Assembly (NCBI RefSeq): GCF_002733955.1
Contig: NZ_NVXQ01000025.1
Span: 62,001 to 126,000, forward strand
DNA: 64,000 nt
Direction of reading: 5' to 3'
DNA from: Hoeflea sp.
GTDB taxonomy: Bacteria; Pseudomonadota; Alphaproteobacteria; Rhizobiales; Rhizobiaceae
The notes under the pieces: model-generated
What the model was told of the DNA's origin: nothing
Databases searched by the model: none
What the model saw: the letters and a program-made list of their open reading frames with translations, nothing else
Translations under genes and position numbers: made by a program
Shown here: positions 8,031 through 16,913 of the stretch, one piece after another
Position numbering within the stretch: position 1 is the stretch's first letter
Layout of the letters: each line of letters begins with the position of its first letter

Positions 8031-8765
8031 ATGATTGATGTCGGGTACGGCGCTGCGCTGCTGGCAGGATTGCTGTCGTTCTTCTCGCCGTGCGTGTTGC
8101 CGATCGTGCCGCCCTATCTCGCCTACCTGGCGGGGATGAGCTTCAACGAGGTCAAGAACGCCGATGCCGACGCGGTGGCGTCCCGGCGCATTGCGCTTGC
8201 CTCGATCGCCTTCGTGCTGGGGTTTACCACCGTTTTCGTATCGCTTGGCGCAACCGCCAGCGTGATCGGGCAGTCGGTGGCGCGCTATTTCGATGTGCTG
8301 GCGATCATTGCCGGGGTGCTGATCCTGTTGATGGGGCTGCATTTTCTCGGCGTGTTCCGGTTTGCGCTGCTTTACCGCGAGGCGCGGGTCCAGGTCGAGC
8401 GCAAGCCCGCGGGCATGGTCGGCGCCTATGTGATGGGGCTTGCCTTTGCCTTCGGCTGGACCCCCTGCGTGGGACCGATCCTGGCGGCGATCCTGTTCAT
8501 GGCTGCAGCCAAGGAAAGTGCGGGGCAGGGTGCGCTGCTGCTGGGACTGTATGCGCTTGGAATCGGGATCCCTTTTGTCGTCGCAGGGTTTTTCGCGAGC
8601 CGTTTCATCCAGTTTTCGACCCGAATCAAGAAACATATGGCTGTGATCGAGAAGGCCATGGGCGTACTTCTGGTCATCACCGGCATCCTGTTCATGACCG
8701 GGCAGATGTCCCGCATCGCCCAATGGCTGCTTGAGATGTTTCCCGCTTTCGCTACCATCGGATAG
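8031..8765 (+). CDS. soxV: CcdA-type thiol-electron transporter SoxV
   Basis: 244-aa inner-membrane protein of the CcdA/DsbD-beta family that carries electrons from cytoplasmic thioredoxin to periplasmic SoxW. The start at 8031 follows GGAGGAGAG at five bases; the GTG at 8016 lies before that site. Six hydrophobic segments are visible. The two redox cysteines lie in FFSPCVLPIVPPY (near residue 22) and GWTPCVGPIL (near 148), both with the CcdA Pro pattern. First gene of the long plus-strand sox operon, ten bases before soxW. Confidence 0.92.
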   Translation: MIDVGYGAALLAGLLSFFSPCVLPIVPPYLAYLAGMSFNEVKNADADAVASRRIALASIAFVLGFTTVFVSLGATASVIGQSVARYFDVLAIIAGVLILLMGLHFLGVFRFALLYREARVQVERKPAGMVGAYVMGLAFAFGWTPCVGPILAAILFMAAAKESAGQGALLLGLYALGIGIPFVVAGFFASRFIQFSTRIKKHMAVIEKAMGVLLVITGILFMTGQMSRIAQWLLEMFPAFATIG

Positions 8766-8775
8766 GAGAGGTATC

Positions 8776-9372
8776 ATGATCAGACGCGTATTTTTGGCAC
8801 TCGCCGCCCTGACCGCTTTGACGGGGCTAACGGCCCAGGCCTGGTCCGCCGAGATCGGCGAGGACGGGCTGCACAAGCAGGACTGGTTCGCGCTCACCTT
8901 CCGCGATGTCGCCGAGGATATCGAGGCCGCCAGCGAAGAGGGCAAGCGGCTGGTGATGGTCTTCGAGCAGCGTGGCTGCATCTATTGCGCCAAGATGCAC
9001 GAGGATCTGCTGTCAGACCCGGAAGTCTCGGATTTCATCAAGGCCAATTTCAAGGTGGTGCAGTACAACATGTTCGGTGACGAGGAAGTGACCGATCTCG
9101 ACGGCGAGGTGCTGACCGAGAAAACGGCGGCGCGCAAATGGGGCTATGTCTTCACGCCGACGCTGATGTTTCTGCCCGAAGAGGTGCCGGAAGGGATGAC
9201 CGCTGCCGAGGCGGCTGTGGCGACCATGCCCGGCGCTTTTGGCAAGTGGACATTCCTCAACATGTTCAAATGGGTAGCGGAAAAAGGCTATGAGGGCGAT
9301 GAACACTTTCAAAAGTATCACGCCCGTATCATAAACGAGTTGCGCGCAGAGGGTCGTCTCGACGCGGAATAG
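8776..9372 (+). CDS. soxW: Periplasmic thioredoxin SoxW
   Basis: 198-aa exported thioredoxin-fold protein. The start at 8776 follows AGGAGAGG and gives a signal peptide ending near AWSA (residue 23). The active-site CxxC is RGCIYCAKM near residue 63, and the cis-Pro segment FTPTLMFLP is near 128. It receives electrons from SoxV and passes them to periplasmic Sox partners. The 128-base gap after it holds the soxX promoter and a probable SoxR site. Confidence 0.88.
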   Translation: MIRRVFLALAALTALTGLTAQAWSAEIGEDGLHKQDWFALTFRDVAEDIEAASEEGKRLVMVFEQRGCIYCAKMHEDLLSDPEVSDFIKANFKVVQYNMFGDEEVTDLDGEVLTEKTAARKWGYVFTPTLMFLPEEVPEGMTAAEAAVATMPGAFGKWTFLNMFKWVAEKGYEGDEHFQKYHARIINELRAEGRLDAE

Positions 9373-9397
9373 GGCTGCAGAATGTACACATTCAAGA

Positions 9398-9418
9398 AAT
9401 CATATTTTTGCATTGATT
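9398..9418. promoter_or_regulatory. soxR: SoxR operator candidate, soxW/soxX intergenic
   Basis: AATCA (9398-9402) and TGATT (9414-9418) form a short dyad around an AT-rich centre that includes TTTTGCAT (9406-9413), the same core seen in the soxS/soxV operator. It lies 83 bases before soxX. Confidence 0.5.
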
Positions 9419-9500
9419 GTATTGCGAAGTATGGGTATCTTGGAATCGGAGCGGATCCGGACGATTTCATGTTCGGGCAATCGGAGGAGGGAGCGCCAAA

Positions 9501-9965
9501 ATGACAAGGCGAATAAAATTCACACTGGGGGCGATAGCGGCGGTGGTGCTGTCGACCGCAGCGTTTGCGAGCGAAGTTGCGCCTGACGCGGTGGAATATG
9601 GCGACGAGGGTGTGATGACCTCGCTGACGGGTGTGGCGGGAGACCCGGCGGCCGGCGCCGAGACGTTCAAGAGCCGCAAGCTTGGCAATTGCCTGGCCTG
9701 CCACGCCAACCCCGATATGGCCGGCGAGCAGTTTCACGGTGATGTCGGCCCCTCTCTCGAGGGTGTGGCGGACCGCTGGGAAGAGCCGATGCTGCGGGCC
9801 ATCGTTGCCAATTCCAAGCAGATCTTCACCGATGAAACCATCATGCCCGGCTTTTATTCGCTGGAAGTCGGAAAGCACGTGAGAGAGAGCCTTGTCGGCG
9901 AAACGATCCTCACAGCGCAGCAGGTCGAGGATGTGGTGGCCTATCTTGGCACCCTCAAGGAATAA
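9501..9965 (+). CDS. soxX: Sulfur oxidation c-type cytochrome SoxX
   Basis: 154-aa periplasmic monohaem cytochrome, partner of SoxA in the SoxAX complex that links thiosulfate oxidatively to SoxY. The start at 9501 follows GGAGGAGGGAG and opens a signal peptide ending near AFA (about residue 20). The haem site is NCLACHANPD near residue 55, and the distal Met lies in ETIMPGFYSLE near 118. Typical length for SoxX. First gene of soxXYZABCDEF, 25 bases before soxY. Confidence 0.95.
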   Translation: MTRRIKFTLGAIAAVVLSTAAFASEVAPDAVEYGDEGVMTSLTGVAGDPAAGAETFKSRKLGNCLACHANPDMAGEQFHGDVGPSLEGVADRWEEPMLRAIVANSKQIFTDETIMPGFYSLEVGKHVRESLVGETILTAQQVEDVVAYLGTLKE

Positions 9966-9990
9966 TCTGGAGCAAAGGAGCTCGAAGCCA

Positions 9991-10446
9991 ATGCAACTGA
10001 CAAGACGAAATGTCTTAGGACTGACTGCGGGAGCCGCAGCATTCGCTATCGCCGGTGGTCGAATCTCGCCGGCCATGGCATCCGCCGAGGAAGCGGAAAA
10101 AATGGTCATGGAATTTGCCGGCGGGGCCATGCCTGCCGAAGGCAAGATCACGCTGACCGCCCCCGAAATCGCCGAGAACGGCAACACCGTGCCGGTGTCG
10201 ATCAGTGTCGACAGCGCCATGGAAGGCGACGATCTGGTCGAATCCGTGATCATCTTTGCCGATGGCAACCCCAGCCCGGCGGTCGCCACCTTCCACTTCA
10301 CGGAAATGAGCGGTGAAGCACTCGCAACGACCCGCATGCGTCTTGCCAAGACCCAGAACGTCATCGCGGTTGCGAAGATGAAGGACGGCTCTTTCTACAT
10401 GGACAAGAAGCAAGTCAAGGTAACCATCGGCGGCTGCGGCGGCTGA
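9991..10446 (+). CDS. soxY: Thiosulfate-carrier subunit SoxY
   Basis: 151-aa substrate carrier. A Tat-type signal (LTRRNVLGLTAGAAAFAIAG) covers the first ~30 residues, matching export of the folded SoxYZ pair. The C-terminus is the diagnostic GGCGG swinging arm, whose cysteine carries the sulfur intermediates. The start at 9991 follows AAAGGAG. Length and order (X, Y, Z) match Paracoccus-type clusters. Confidence 0.97.
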   Translation: MQLTRRNVLGLTAGAAAFAIAGGRISPAMASAEEAEKMVMEFAGGAMPAEGKITLTAPEIAENGNTVPVSISVDSAMEGDDLVESVIIFADGNPSPAVATFHFTEMSGEALATTRMRLAKTQNVIAVAKMKDGSFYMDKKQVKVTIGGCGG

Positions 10447-10467
10447 GCCAGGACAGGATTTAAAACA

Positions 10468-10791
10468 ATGGCATCAAAACCACGCATCAAGGTGCCCAAG
10501 TCGGCTTCGGCCGGTGAGGTGATCACCATCAAGACGCTGATCAGCCACGAGATGGAATCTGGCCAGCGCAAGGACAAGGAAGGCAACCCCATTCCGCGTC
10601 GGATCATCAACAAGTTCACCTGTACCTTCGAGGGCGAGCTGGTGTTCGAATGTGATCTGGATCCGGCGATTTCCGCCAACCCCTATTTCGAGTTCAACGC
10701 CAAGGTTCCGGCCAGCGGCACCTTCGAATTTACCTGGCTTGACGATGACGGGTCGGTTTACACGGCCGAGGCACCTATCGAAGTCAAATAG
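10468..10791 (+). CDS. soxZ: Thiosulfate-carrier subunit SoxZ
   Basis: 107-aa immunoglobulin-like partner of SoxY without its own signal, exported by riding with SoxY. Recognised by KPRIKVPKSASAGEVITIKT at the N-terminus, ISHEMESGQRKDKEG, and the C-terminal FTWLDDDGSVYTAE. It lies 21 bases after soxY and 65 before soxA. Confidence 0.96.
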   Translation: MASKPRIKVPKSASAGEVITIKTLISHEMESGQRKDKEGNPIPRRIINKFTCTFEGELVFECDLDPAISANPYFEFNAKVPASGTFEFTWLDDDGSVYTAEAPIEVK

Positions 10792-10856
10792 GTTTAGAGG
10801 GATCCCGAGCGCGAGGAGGCTCACGCAAGGGAGATCCCGGGAGGACGGAGACTGTT

Positions 10857-11705
10857 ATGAAAAGACTTTTACTAGCCGGTGTAGTGTTGGCGGCCTCGAT
10901 TGCCGGGTCCGGTCCGGTCTGGGCCGATCCCGTCGAGGATACGCTCGAGATTGATGGCATGCCGATTGTCACCCAGACCGCCGCACCTGAAGGTCATCCC
11001 TTTGACGAGGTGTATTCGGGCTGGCTGTTCCGCTCGGCGGAAACCCGCGATCTCGAGCGCGACACCTTCGAAAATCCCGGCATGATCGCTGTCGAAGACG
11101 GCGAGGCCATGTGGAACACGGTGATGGGCTCTGAAGGCAAGTCCTGCGCGAGCTGTCATGAGGATGCCTCGGTGAGCATGAAGGGCGTCGGTGCGCATTA
11201 CCCGAAATGGGACGCGGACTCCGGCAAGCCGATCAATGTCGAGCTGCAGATCAACAAGTGCCTGACCGAGCAGATGGGTGCGGAACCGCTTCCCTTCAAC
11301 AAGAACGGTCAGCGCGAGTTGACGGCCTATATCAAGCACCAGTCGCTTGGCATGCCGGTCGAGCTCGACCTGACAGAAGGCGACATGCAGTCCTGGTGGG
11401 ATCGGGGCAAGGATGTCTATTACACCCGCACCGGCCAGCTGAACCTGGCCTGCGCAAGCTGCCACGAGACGGCAATGGGCAAGATGATCCGCGCCGACCA
11501 TCTGAGCCAGGGACAGGTCAACGGCTTTCCGACCTACCGGCTCAAGAATGGCCTGACATCGCTGCACCAGCGCTTCCGCGGCTGCATCCGCGATACACGT
11601 GCAGAGCAGCCGAAAGCGTTTTCGGATGATCTGATGGCGCTGGAAACCTATGTGACATGGCGTGGCACCGGCCTTTCGGTTGAAACCCCGTCGGTCCGCC
11701 AGTAG
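10857..11705 (+). CDS. soxA: Dihaem cytochrome SoxA
   Basis: 282-aa periplasmic L-cysteine S-thiosulfotransferase subunit with a signal peptide ending near VWA (residue 23). Two CASCH haem sites are visible (near residues 98 and 199), so this is the dihaem form. The active-site cysteine that becomes a persulfide haem ligand is in FRGCIRDTRAE near residue 242. With SoxX it conjugates thiosulfate to the SoxY cysteine. A strong hairpin follows the stop codon. Confidence 0.96.
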   Translation: MKRLLLAGVVLAASIAGSGPVWADPVEDTLEIDGMPIVTQTAAPEGHPFDEVYSGWLFRSAETRDLERDTFENPGMIAVEDGEAMWNTVMGSEGKSCASCHEDASVSMKGVGAHYPKWDADSGKPINVELQINKCLTEQMGAEPLPFNKNGQRELTAYIKHQSLGMPVELDLTEGDMQSWWDRGKDVYYTRTGQLNLACASCHETAMGKMIRADHLSQGQVNGFPTYRLKNGLTSLHQRFRGCIRDTRAEQPKAFSDDLMALETYVTWRGTGLSVETPSVRQ

Positions 11706-11716
11706 GCTTTGACATT

Positions 11717-11741
11717 GCCGGAGGCGGTTGCCGCCTCCGGC
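11717..11741 (+). other. Strong hairpin between soxA and soxB
   Basis: GCCGGAGGCGG and CCGCCTCCGGC pair perfectly over 11 bases around TTG, 12 bases after the soxA stop. No T-run follows, so it is more likely an mRNA 3'-end stabiliser or processing element within the operon than a terminator. Confidence 0.6.
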
Positions 11742-11929
11742 CCCTCAAGCGCCGCGGAGTCCGGCCGGATCCGCCATGACGCTGAAATGGTGATGCTGCG
11801 CAAGAACCGGTTGCGGCCGGTATGCCTGAGTGGTTTTGCGTTAACTGATTGAAATACATTGAAAATGCGGATTCTGGCTTGCGCCGGAGCGGGTTCGCTC
11901 GTCCGTTTTTCGCCCGAATGGAGAATGAA

Positions 11930-13630
11930 ATGCATACCAGGCGAGATTTTCTGCAATATGCGCTCAATGCCGGTTTTGTGATGGGAGCTGCCGGGCTGGG
12001 CGCCAATCCAACCCGGGCGCTGGCGCAGCAGAAGCTGACCCAGGACGATCTGCTCAAGTTCGATTCCAAGGGGCAGGTGACGCTGCTGCATTTCACCGAT
12101 TGCCACGCCCAGCTCAAGCCGGTGTTCTTCCGTCCTCCCGACACCAATATCGGCGTTGGCGCCTATGCCGGCGTGCCGCCGCATCTGGTCGGCGAAGCGT
12201 TTCTCGAGTATTTCGGCATCGAGAAGGGCAGTCCTTACGCCTATGCCCACACGATGGTCGATTATGTCGACCTGGCCCGGACCTATGGCCGTCTCGGCGG
12301 TCTTGACCGCACGGCGACGCTGGTCAAGGCGATCCGTGCCGAACGCGGCGACGACAAGGTGCTGTTCCTGGATGGCGGCGACACCTGGCAGGGCTCCTAC
12401 ACGTCGCTCAAGACCAACGGCATGGACATGGTCGAGTGCATGAAACTGCTCAAGCCTGACGCCATGACCGGGCATTGGGAGTTCACCTTCGGCGAAGACC
12501 GTTTCCTCGAACTCGTCGATGCGATGGGCTATCCGTTCCTGGCCTCCAACATCTTCGATGCAGAATGGGATGAGCCGGCCTTTGAGCACACGGCCTATTT
12601 CGAACGCGGCGGCGTCAAGGTGGCCGTCATCGGTCAGGCCATGCCCTACACACCGATTGCCAACCCGAGCTGGATGTTCCCGAAATGGTCGTTCGGCATC
12701 CGCCCCGAAGTGCTGCAGGCCAATGTCGATGCGGCGCGGGCCGAGGGCGCCGAGATCGTGGTGATGCTGTCGCACAATGGCTTCGACGTCGACCGCAAGA
12801 TCGCCGCGACGGTGAGCGGGCTGGATGTGATCGTGACCGGCCACACCCATGACGCCACCCCGATTGCGCTTAAAGTCGAGGGCACGCTTTTGATGTCTTC
12901 GGGCTCGCACGGCAAGTATCTCGGCCGGATCGATCTCGAGGTCAAGGACGGCAAGGTTACGGGATACAGCTCCAACCTGATCCCGGTGTTCTCGGATGTG
13001 ATTACGCCGGATGCGGAGATGGCGGCCAAGATCGACGAGGTGCGTGCACCCTACGAGGCCGAGACGCAGCGCGTGATCGGCACCACCGATACTCTGCTTT
13101 ACCGGCGCGGCAATTTCAACGGCACCTGGGACGACCTGATCTGCCAGGGCATCATGGAAGAGCGCGACACCGAGATTGCGCTGTCGCCGGGTTTCCGCTG
13201 GGGCACGACGCTGCTTCCGGGGGCCGAGATCACCATCGACGACCTCTATACCGAAACCTCGATGAGTTACCCGTCGGTCTACCGGCTGGAGTTCACCGGG
13301 GCGCAGCTGAAAGACATCATGGAAGATGTCTGCGACAACCTGTTCAACAAGGACCCGTTCCTGCAGCAGGGCGGCGACATGGTGCGCGTGGGCGGATTTA
13401 CCTACAGCTGCACACCCAATGCCGGTATGGGCGAACGGATCACCGACATGCGGCTGACCGGCAGCGGTGACCCGATCGAGGCCGGCAAGAGCTACACGGT
13501 CGGCGGCTGGGCCTCGGTCAATGAAGGGGTCGAAGGCCCTGCCATCTACGACCTGATGGAAGACTACATCACCAAGAAATCTGTGGTTTCGCTCGATCCG
13601 GACGCCGCGGCTGTCCGGGTGATCCTGTGA
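11930..13630 (+). CDS. soxB: Thiosulfohydrolase SoxB
   Basis: 566-aa dimanganese hydrolase that releases sulfate from SoxY-bound sulfonate. The start at 11930 follows GGAG and begins a Tat signal (HTRRDFLQYALNAGFV). Metal-ligand motifs of the 5'-nucleotidase superfamily are visible: LLHFTDCHAQ near residue 55, DGGDTWQG near 148, the active-site TGHWEFTFGEDR near 180, LSHNGFD near 280 and VTGHTHDATP near 303. The 225-base gap before it contains the hairpin after soxA. Confidence 0.96.
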   Translation: MHTRRDFLQYALNAGFVMGAAGLGANPTRALAQQKLTQDDLLKFDSKGQVTLLHFTDCHAQLKPVFFRPPDTNIGVGAYAGVPPHLVGEAFLEYFGIEKGSPYAYAHTMVDYVDLARTYGRLGGLDRTATLVKAIRAERGDDKVLFLDGGDTWQGSYTSLKTNGMDMVECMKLLKPDAMTGHWEFTFGEDRFLELVDAMGYPFLASNIFDAEWDEPAFEHTAYFERGGVKVAVIGQAMPYTPIANPSWMFPKWSFGIRPEVLQANVDAARAEGAEIVVMLSHNGFDVDRKIAATVSGLDVIVTGHTHDATPIALKVEGTLLMSSGSHGKYLGRIDLEVKDGKVTGYSSNLIPVFSDVITPDAEMAAKIDEVRAPYEAETQRVIGTTDTLLYRRGNFNGTWDDLICQGIMEERDTEIALSPGFRWGTTLLPGAEITIDDLYTETSMSYPSVYRLEFTGAQLKDIMEDVCDNLFNKDPFLQQGGDMVRVGGFTYSCTPNAGMGERITDMRLTGSGDPIEAGKSYTVGGWASVNEGVEGPAIYDLMEDYITKKSVVSLDPDAAAVRVIL

Positions 13631-13724
13631 CCCTGATTTGATTTGAATGGCTGGTCCTCACGGGATCGGCGATGACGACGGAGACAAAGATGCAGATGCT
13701 GGAGACATGTCACGGGAGGTTCTC

Positions 13725-15008
13725 ATGGTAGACCGGACCGACACGAAACAGGCACAACAGACGGCGTCCCGCCGGTCTTTCCTCAAGGCCGGCCTGATGG
13801 GTGGCGCCGCGGTTGCGGCAGGCACCGGCGTGGCCCGGGCTGCCGGCGATCCGCTGATCACCGAGATCCAGGACTGGAACCGCTATCTCGGTGAAGGCGT
13901 CGACGTGGCGCCTTACGGCAAGCCTTCGGAATTCGAAGCCGATGTGGTTCGCCGCAGCGTGCCTTGGCTGACCGCCGATCCGGTGTCGTCGATCAACTTC
14001 ACACCGCTGCATGAGCTTGACGGCATCATCACGCCCAACGGGCTGTGCTTCGAGCGCCATCATGGCGGCACGGCGACGATTGCGCCGGCCGACCACCGGC
14101 TGATGATCCATGGCCTGGTCGACACGCCGCTGGTGTTTACGATGGAAGACCTGAAACGGTTCCCGCGTGAGAACCGGGTCTATTTCCTCGAATGTGCGGC
14201 CAATGGCGGCATGGAATGGCGCGGCTCGCAGCTCAATGGCTGCCAGTTCACCCACGGCATGATCCATTGCGTGGTCTATACCGGTGTGCCGCTGCGCTAT
14301 CTGCTGGAAGAGGCAGGTGTGAAGACAACCGGCAAGTGGCTGCTGGCGGAAGGCGCTGATGCTGCGGCGATGACGCGCTCGATCCCGATGGAAAAGGCGC
14401 TGGACGACTGCCTTGTCGCCTTCAAGATGAACGGTGAGGCGTTGCGCCCCGAACAGGGCTATCCGCTCCGGCTCTGCGTTCCCGGTTGGGAAGGCAACAT
14501 GTGGGTGAAATGGCTGCGGCGGCTGGAAATTGGCGACGCCCCCTGGGCCCAACGTGAAGAGACGTCGAAATACACCGATCTTCTGGCTGGCGGTAAAGCC
14601 CGCCGCCACACCTGGGTGATGGATGTGAAATCAGTCATCACCAGCCCGAGCCCGCAGGCGCCGGTCACGCATGGAAAGGGGCCGCTGGTGATTACCGGCC
14701 TGGCCTGGTCCGGCAGCGGCACCATCAAGCGGGTCGACGTGACAATCGATGGCGGGCGGACCTGGCAGACGGCGCGGATCGACGGGCCGAGCCTGCCCAA
14801 GGCGCTGCACCGGTTCTATCTCGACATCAACTGGGACGGCTCGGAGCTGTTGCTGCAGTCGCGCGCCATCGATGATCAGGGACTGGTTCAGCCGACCAAG
14901 AACGAACTGCGCGCGGCGCGCGGCGAGAATTCGATCTATCACAACAATGGCATCCAGACATGGCACGTCAACAACGACGGGGTGGTTGAAAATGTTGAAG
15001 TTTCCTAA
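13725..15008 (+). CDS. soxC: Sulfane dehydrogenase molybdopterin subunit SoxC
   Basis: 427-aa molybdenum subunit of the SoxCD dehydrogenase, which oxidises SoxY-bound sulfane sulfur. The start at 13725 lies five bases after GGGAGG; the frame extends upstream without a better site. A Tat signal (SRRSFLKAGLMGGAAVAAGT) is present. The molybdenum-ligand cysteine is in YFLECAANGGMEWRG near residue 160, and the C-terminal Ig-like dimerisation domain follows from about residue 300. It overlaps soxD by 17 bases. The mod genes downstream would supply its metal. Confidence 0.96.
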   Translation: MVDRTDTKQAQQTASRRSFLKAGLMGGAAVAAGTGVARAAGDPLITEIQDWNRYLGEGVDVAPYGKPSEFEADVVRRSVPWLTADPVSSINFTPLHELDGIITPNGLCFERHHGGTATIAPADHRLMIHGLVDTPLVFTMEDLKRFPRENRVYFLECAANGGMEWRGSQLNGCQFTHGMIHCVVYTGVPLRYLLEEAGVKTTGKWLLAEGADAAAMTRSIPMEKALDDCLVAFKMNGEALRPEQGYPLRLCVPGWEGNMWVKWLRRLEIGDAPWAQREETSKYTDLLAGGKARRHTWVMDVKSVITSPSPQAPVTHGKGPLVITGLAWSGSGTIKRVDVTIDGGRTWQTARIDGPSLPKALHRFYLDINWDGSELLLQSRAIDDQGLVQPTKNELRAARGENSIYHNNGIQTWHVNNDGVVENVEVS

Positions 15009-16113
15009 GTCTGCGGCGCTTGCCGTTCTGGCCCTGACGGCGTTCGCCAGCCCATCGCTGGCCGAAGGCGATATCGATGCCGGTGAGAAGGTGTTCAAGA
15101 AGTGCAGGGCCTGCCACGCCGTCGGTGACGGCGCCAAGCACAAGGTCGGGCCCGAGCTCAACGATATTTTTGGCCGCACAGCAGGCGGCGCCGAGGGCTA
15201 TAAATACTCCAAGGCGATGATCGCTGCCGGCGAGGAAGGCCTGGTCTGGGATGCAGACAGCCTGACCGAGTACCTCACCAAGCCAAAGGCGATGATCAAG
15301 GGCACCAAGATGGCCTTTGCCGGGCTGAAGAAAGATGACGATATCGAAAATATCCTCGCCTATCTGAAGAGCTTTTCGACAGAGCAGGCGGCTGCGGCCG
15401 AGCCCGCGCCGGAAACTGCATCAGAGGCGGAGCCGGTGGAAACCGCTGCGGCGGCACCTGATGCTGAAGAGCCGGCAACCGAAATGGCGATGGCAGTGGA
15501 AGCCAGCCAGGGCGCATACGGGCTGGGCCGCAAGGCGATGCCGGATGAAATCGCCGCCTGGGACATCGACATCCGTCCCGACGGCACCGGACTTCCGGAC
15601 GGCAAGGGGACCGTGGCTGAGGGCGAGCCGATCTATGCCGAGAGCTGCGCGGTCTGCCACGGCGATTTCGGCGAGGGCGCCGGGCGCTGGCCGGTGCTTG
15701 CTGGCGGTCAGGGCACGCTGCTCAAGGAGCGCCCGGTCAAGACCATCGGCTCCTACTGGCCTTACCTGTCGACAGTGTTCGATTATGTCCGCCGCGCGAT
15801 GCCGTTTGGCAATGCCCGGTCCCTGTCGGATGATGACGTCTATGCGCTGACCGCCTATCTGATGTATCTTAACGATATTGTCGAGGATGAGGAGTTCGAG
15901 CTGTCGAAGCAAAACTTCACCGTGATGCGTTTGCCGAACGAGGCGAACTTCATTGCCGACGACCGGCTGAGCGAACCGCATTATGCCAAGGGTGAAGAGC
16001 CCTGCATGAGCGACTGCAAGCCGGGGCCGGTCCAGATCACGGCGCGCGCACAGGTTATCGACGTGACGCCGGACGGTGATGGTGACGAGAGTTCCGGAGG
16101 CGGAATCGACTGA
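14992..16113 (+). CDS. soxD: Dihaem cytochrome SoxD
   Basis: 373-aa cytochrome subunit of SoxCD. The start at 14992 lies within the end of soxC and opens a signal peptide ending near LAEG. The first haem domain (KCRACHAVGDGAKHKVGPEL, about residue 38) is followed by a Glu/Ala/Pro-rich linker around 125-165 and a second domain with SCAVCHGDFGEG near 220. The order and the linker match Paracoccus SoxD. The N-terminal domain is strikingly similar to that of SoxE, 38 bases downstream. Confidence 0.94.
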   Translation: MLKFPKSAALAVLALTAFASPSLAEGDIDAGEKVFKKCRACHAVGDGAKHKVGPELNDIFGRTAGGAEGYKYSKAMIAAGEEGLVWDADSLTEYLTKPKAMIKGTKMAFAGLKKDDDIENILAYLKSFSTEQAAAAEPAPETASEAEPVETAAAAPDAEEPATEMAMAVEASQGAYGLGRKAMPDEIAAWDIDIRPDGTGLPDGKGTVAEGEPIYAESCAVCHGDFGEGAGRWPVLAGGQGTLLKERPVKTIGSYWPYLSTVFDYVRRAMPFGNARSLSDDDVYALTAYLMYLNDIVEDEEFELSKQNFTVMRLPNEANFIADDRLSEPHYAKGEEPCMSDCKPGPVQITARAQVIDVTPDGDGDESSGGGID

Positions 16114-16150
16114 CAGACGGGGCCGTCATACGCCCTTGAGGGGAGATGAA

Positions 16151-16885
16151 ATGCTTGATCATGGCAGGCACCACAGGCGCATCAAGATGCTAGGCCTGCT
16201 GGTGCCTGCCATTTTCGTTGGCGCGGCCAGCCCGTTCGGGGCGGTGGCGGCAGCCGAGGCCGAGGACCTGTTCAAGCCGTGTGCTGCCTGTCACGAAATC
16301 GGCGAAGGCGCCAAACACAGGGTCGGCCCGCATCTGGACGGGCTGTTTGGCCGCGTGGCGGGCAGCCTCGAGGATTTCCGCTATTCCCAAAGCATGCGGG
16401 CGGCCGGTGAGGCGGGGCTCGTCTGGACCGCGGACACGCTCGATGAGTATCTCGAAAAGCCACGCGACTTCATCAAGGGCAACCGGATGTCCTATCGCGG
16501 CATGGCTGATGCCGATGACCGGCAGGCGCTGATCTCGTGGCTTGAAACCGCGACACAGCAAGCGCCCGCGGCGGATCCTGTGGCCGGGGAGGCGTCCAAG
16601 GACGGCCCGGTCAGCGGCTTTGCCGATATCGTGCTGCAGATGGAAGGCGACCCCGACTATGGCGAGTATCTCGCCGGTGAGTGTGTGACCTGCCACCAGG
16701 CGTCCGGACACGCGGACGGAATTCCGTCGATCGTCGGTCTTCCAAAGGAATATTTCGTCACGGCCCTGTTTGAGTACAGCACCAATGTGCGGTCGAATGA
16801 CGTCATGAAATTGCGCGTCGCAAACCTCTCGAACGAGGAAATCGCGGCGCTGGCGGCTTATTTCAGTTCGCTGGATCCGCAATGA
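16151..16885 (+). CDS. soxE: Dihaem cytochrome SoxE
   Basis: 244-aa exported cytochrome with two haem sites, CAACH near residue 41 and CVTCH near residue 179. The start at 16151 follows GAGGGGAG; the first ~36 residues are a signal. In Paracoccus SoxE pairs with flavoprotein SoxF, which follows here 28 bases later. The first domain shares the EGAKHRVGPHLDGLFGRVAG pattern with SoxD. The second haem domain is the flavocytochrome c sulfide dehydrogenase cytochrome type. Confidence 0.88.
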   Translation: MLDHGRHHRRIKMLGLLVPAIFVGAASPFGAVAAAEAEDLFKPCAACHEIGEGAKHRVGPHLDGLFGRVAGSLEDFRYSQSMRAAGEAGLVWTADTLDEYLEKPRDFIKGNRMSYRGMADADDRQALISWLETATQQAPAADPVAGEASKDGPVSGFADIVLQMEGDPDYGEYLAGECVTCHQASGHADGIPSIVGLPKEYFVTALFEYSTNVRSNDVMKLRVANLSNEEIAALAAYFSSLDPQ

Positions 16886-16913
16886 ACTGCAACCTGCAAC
16901 CCGGGAGGATATC

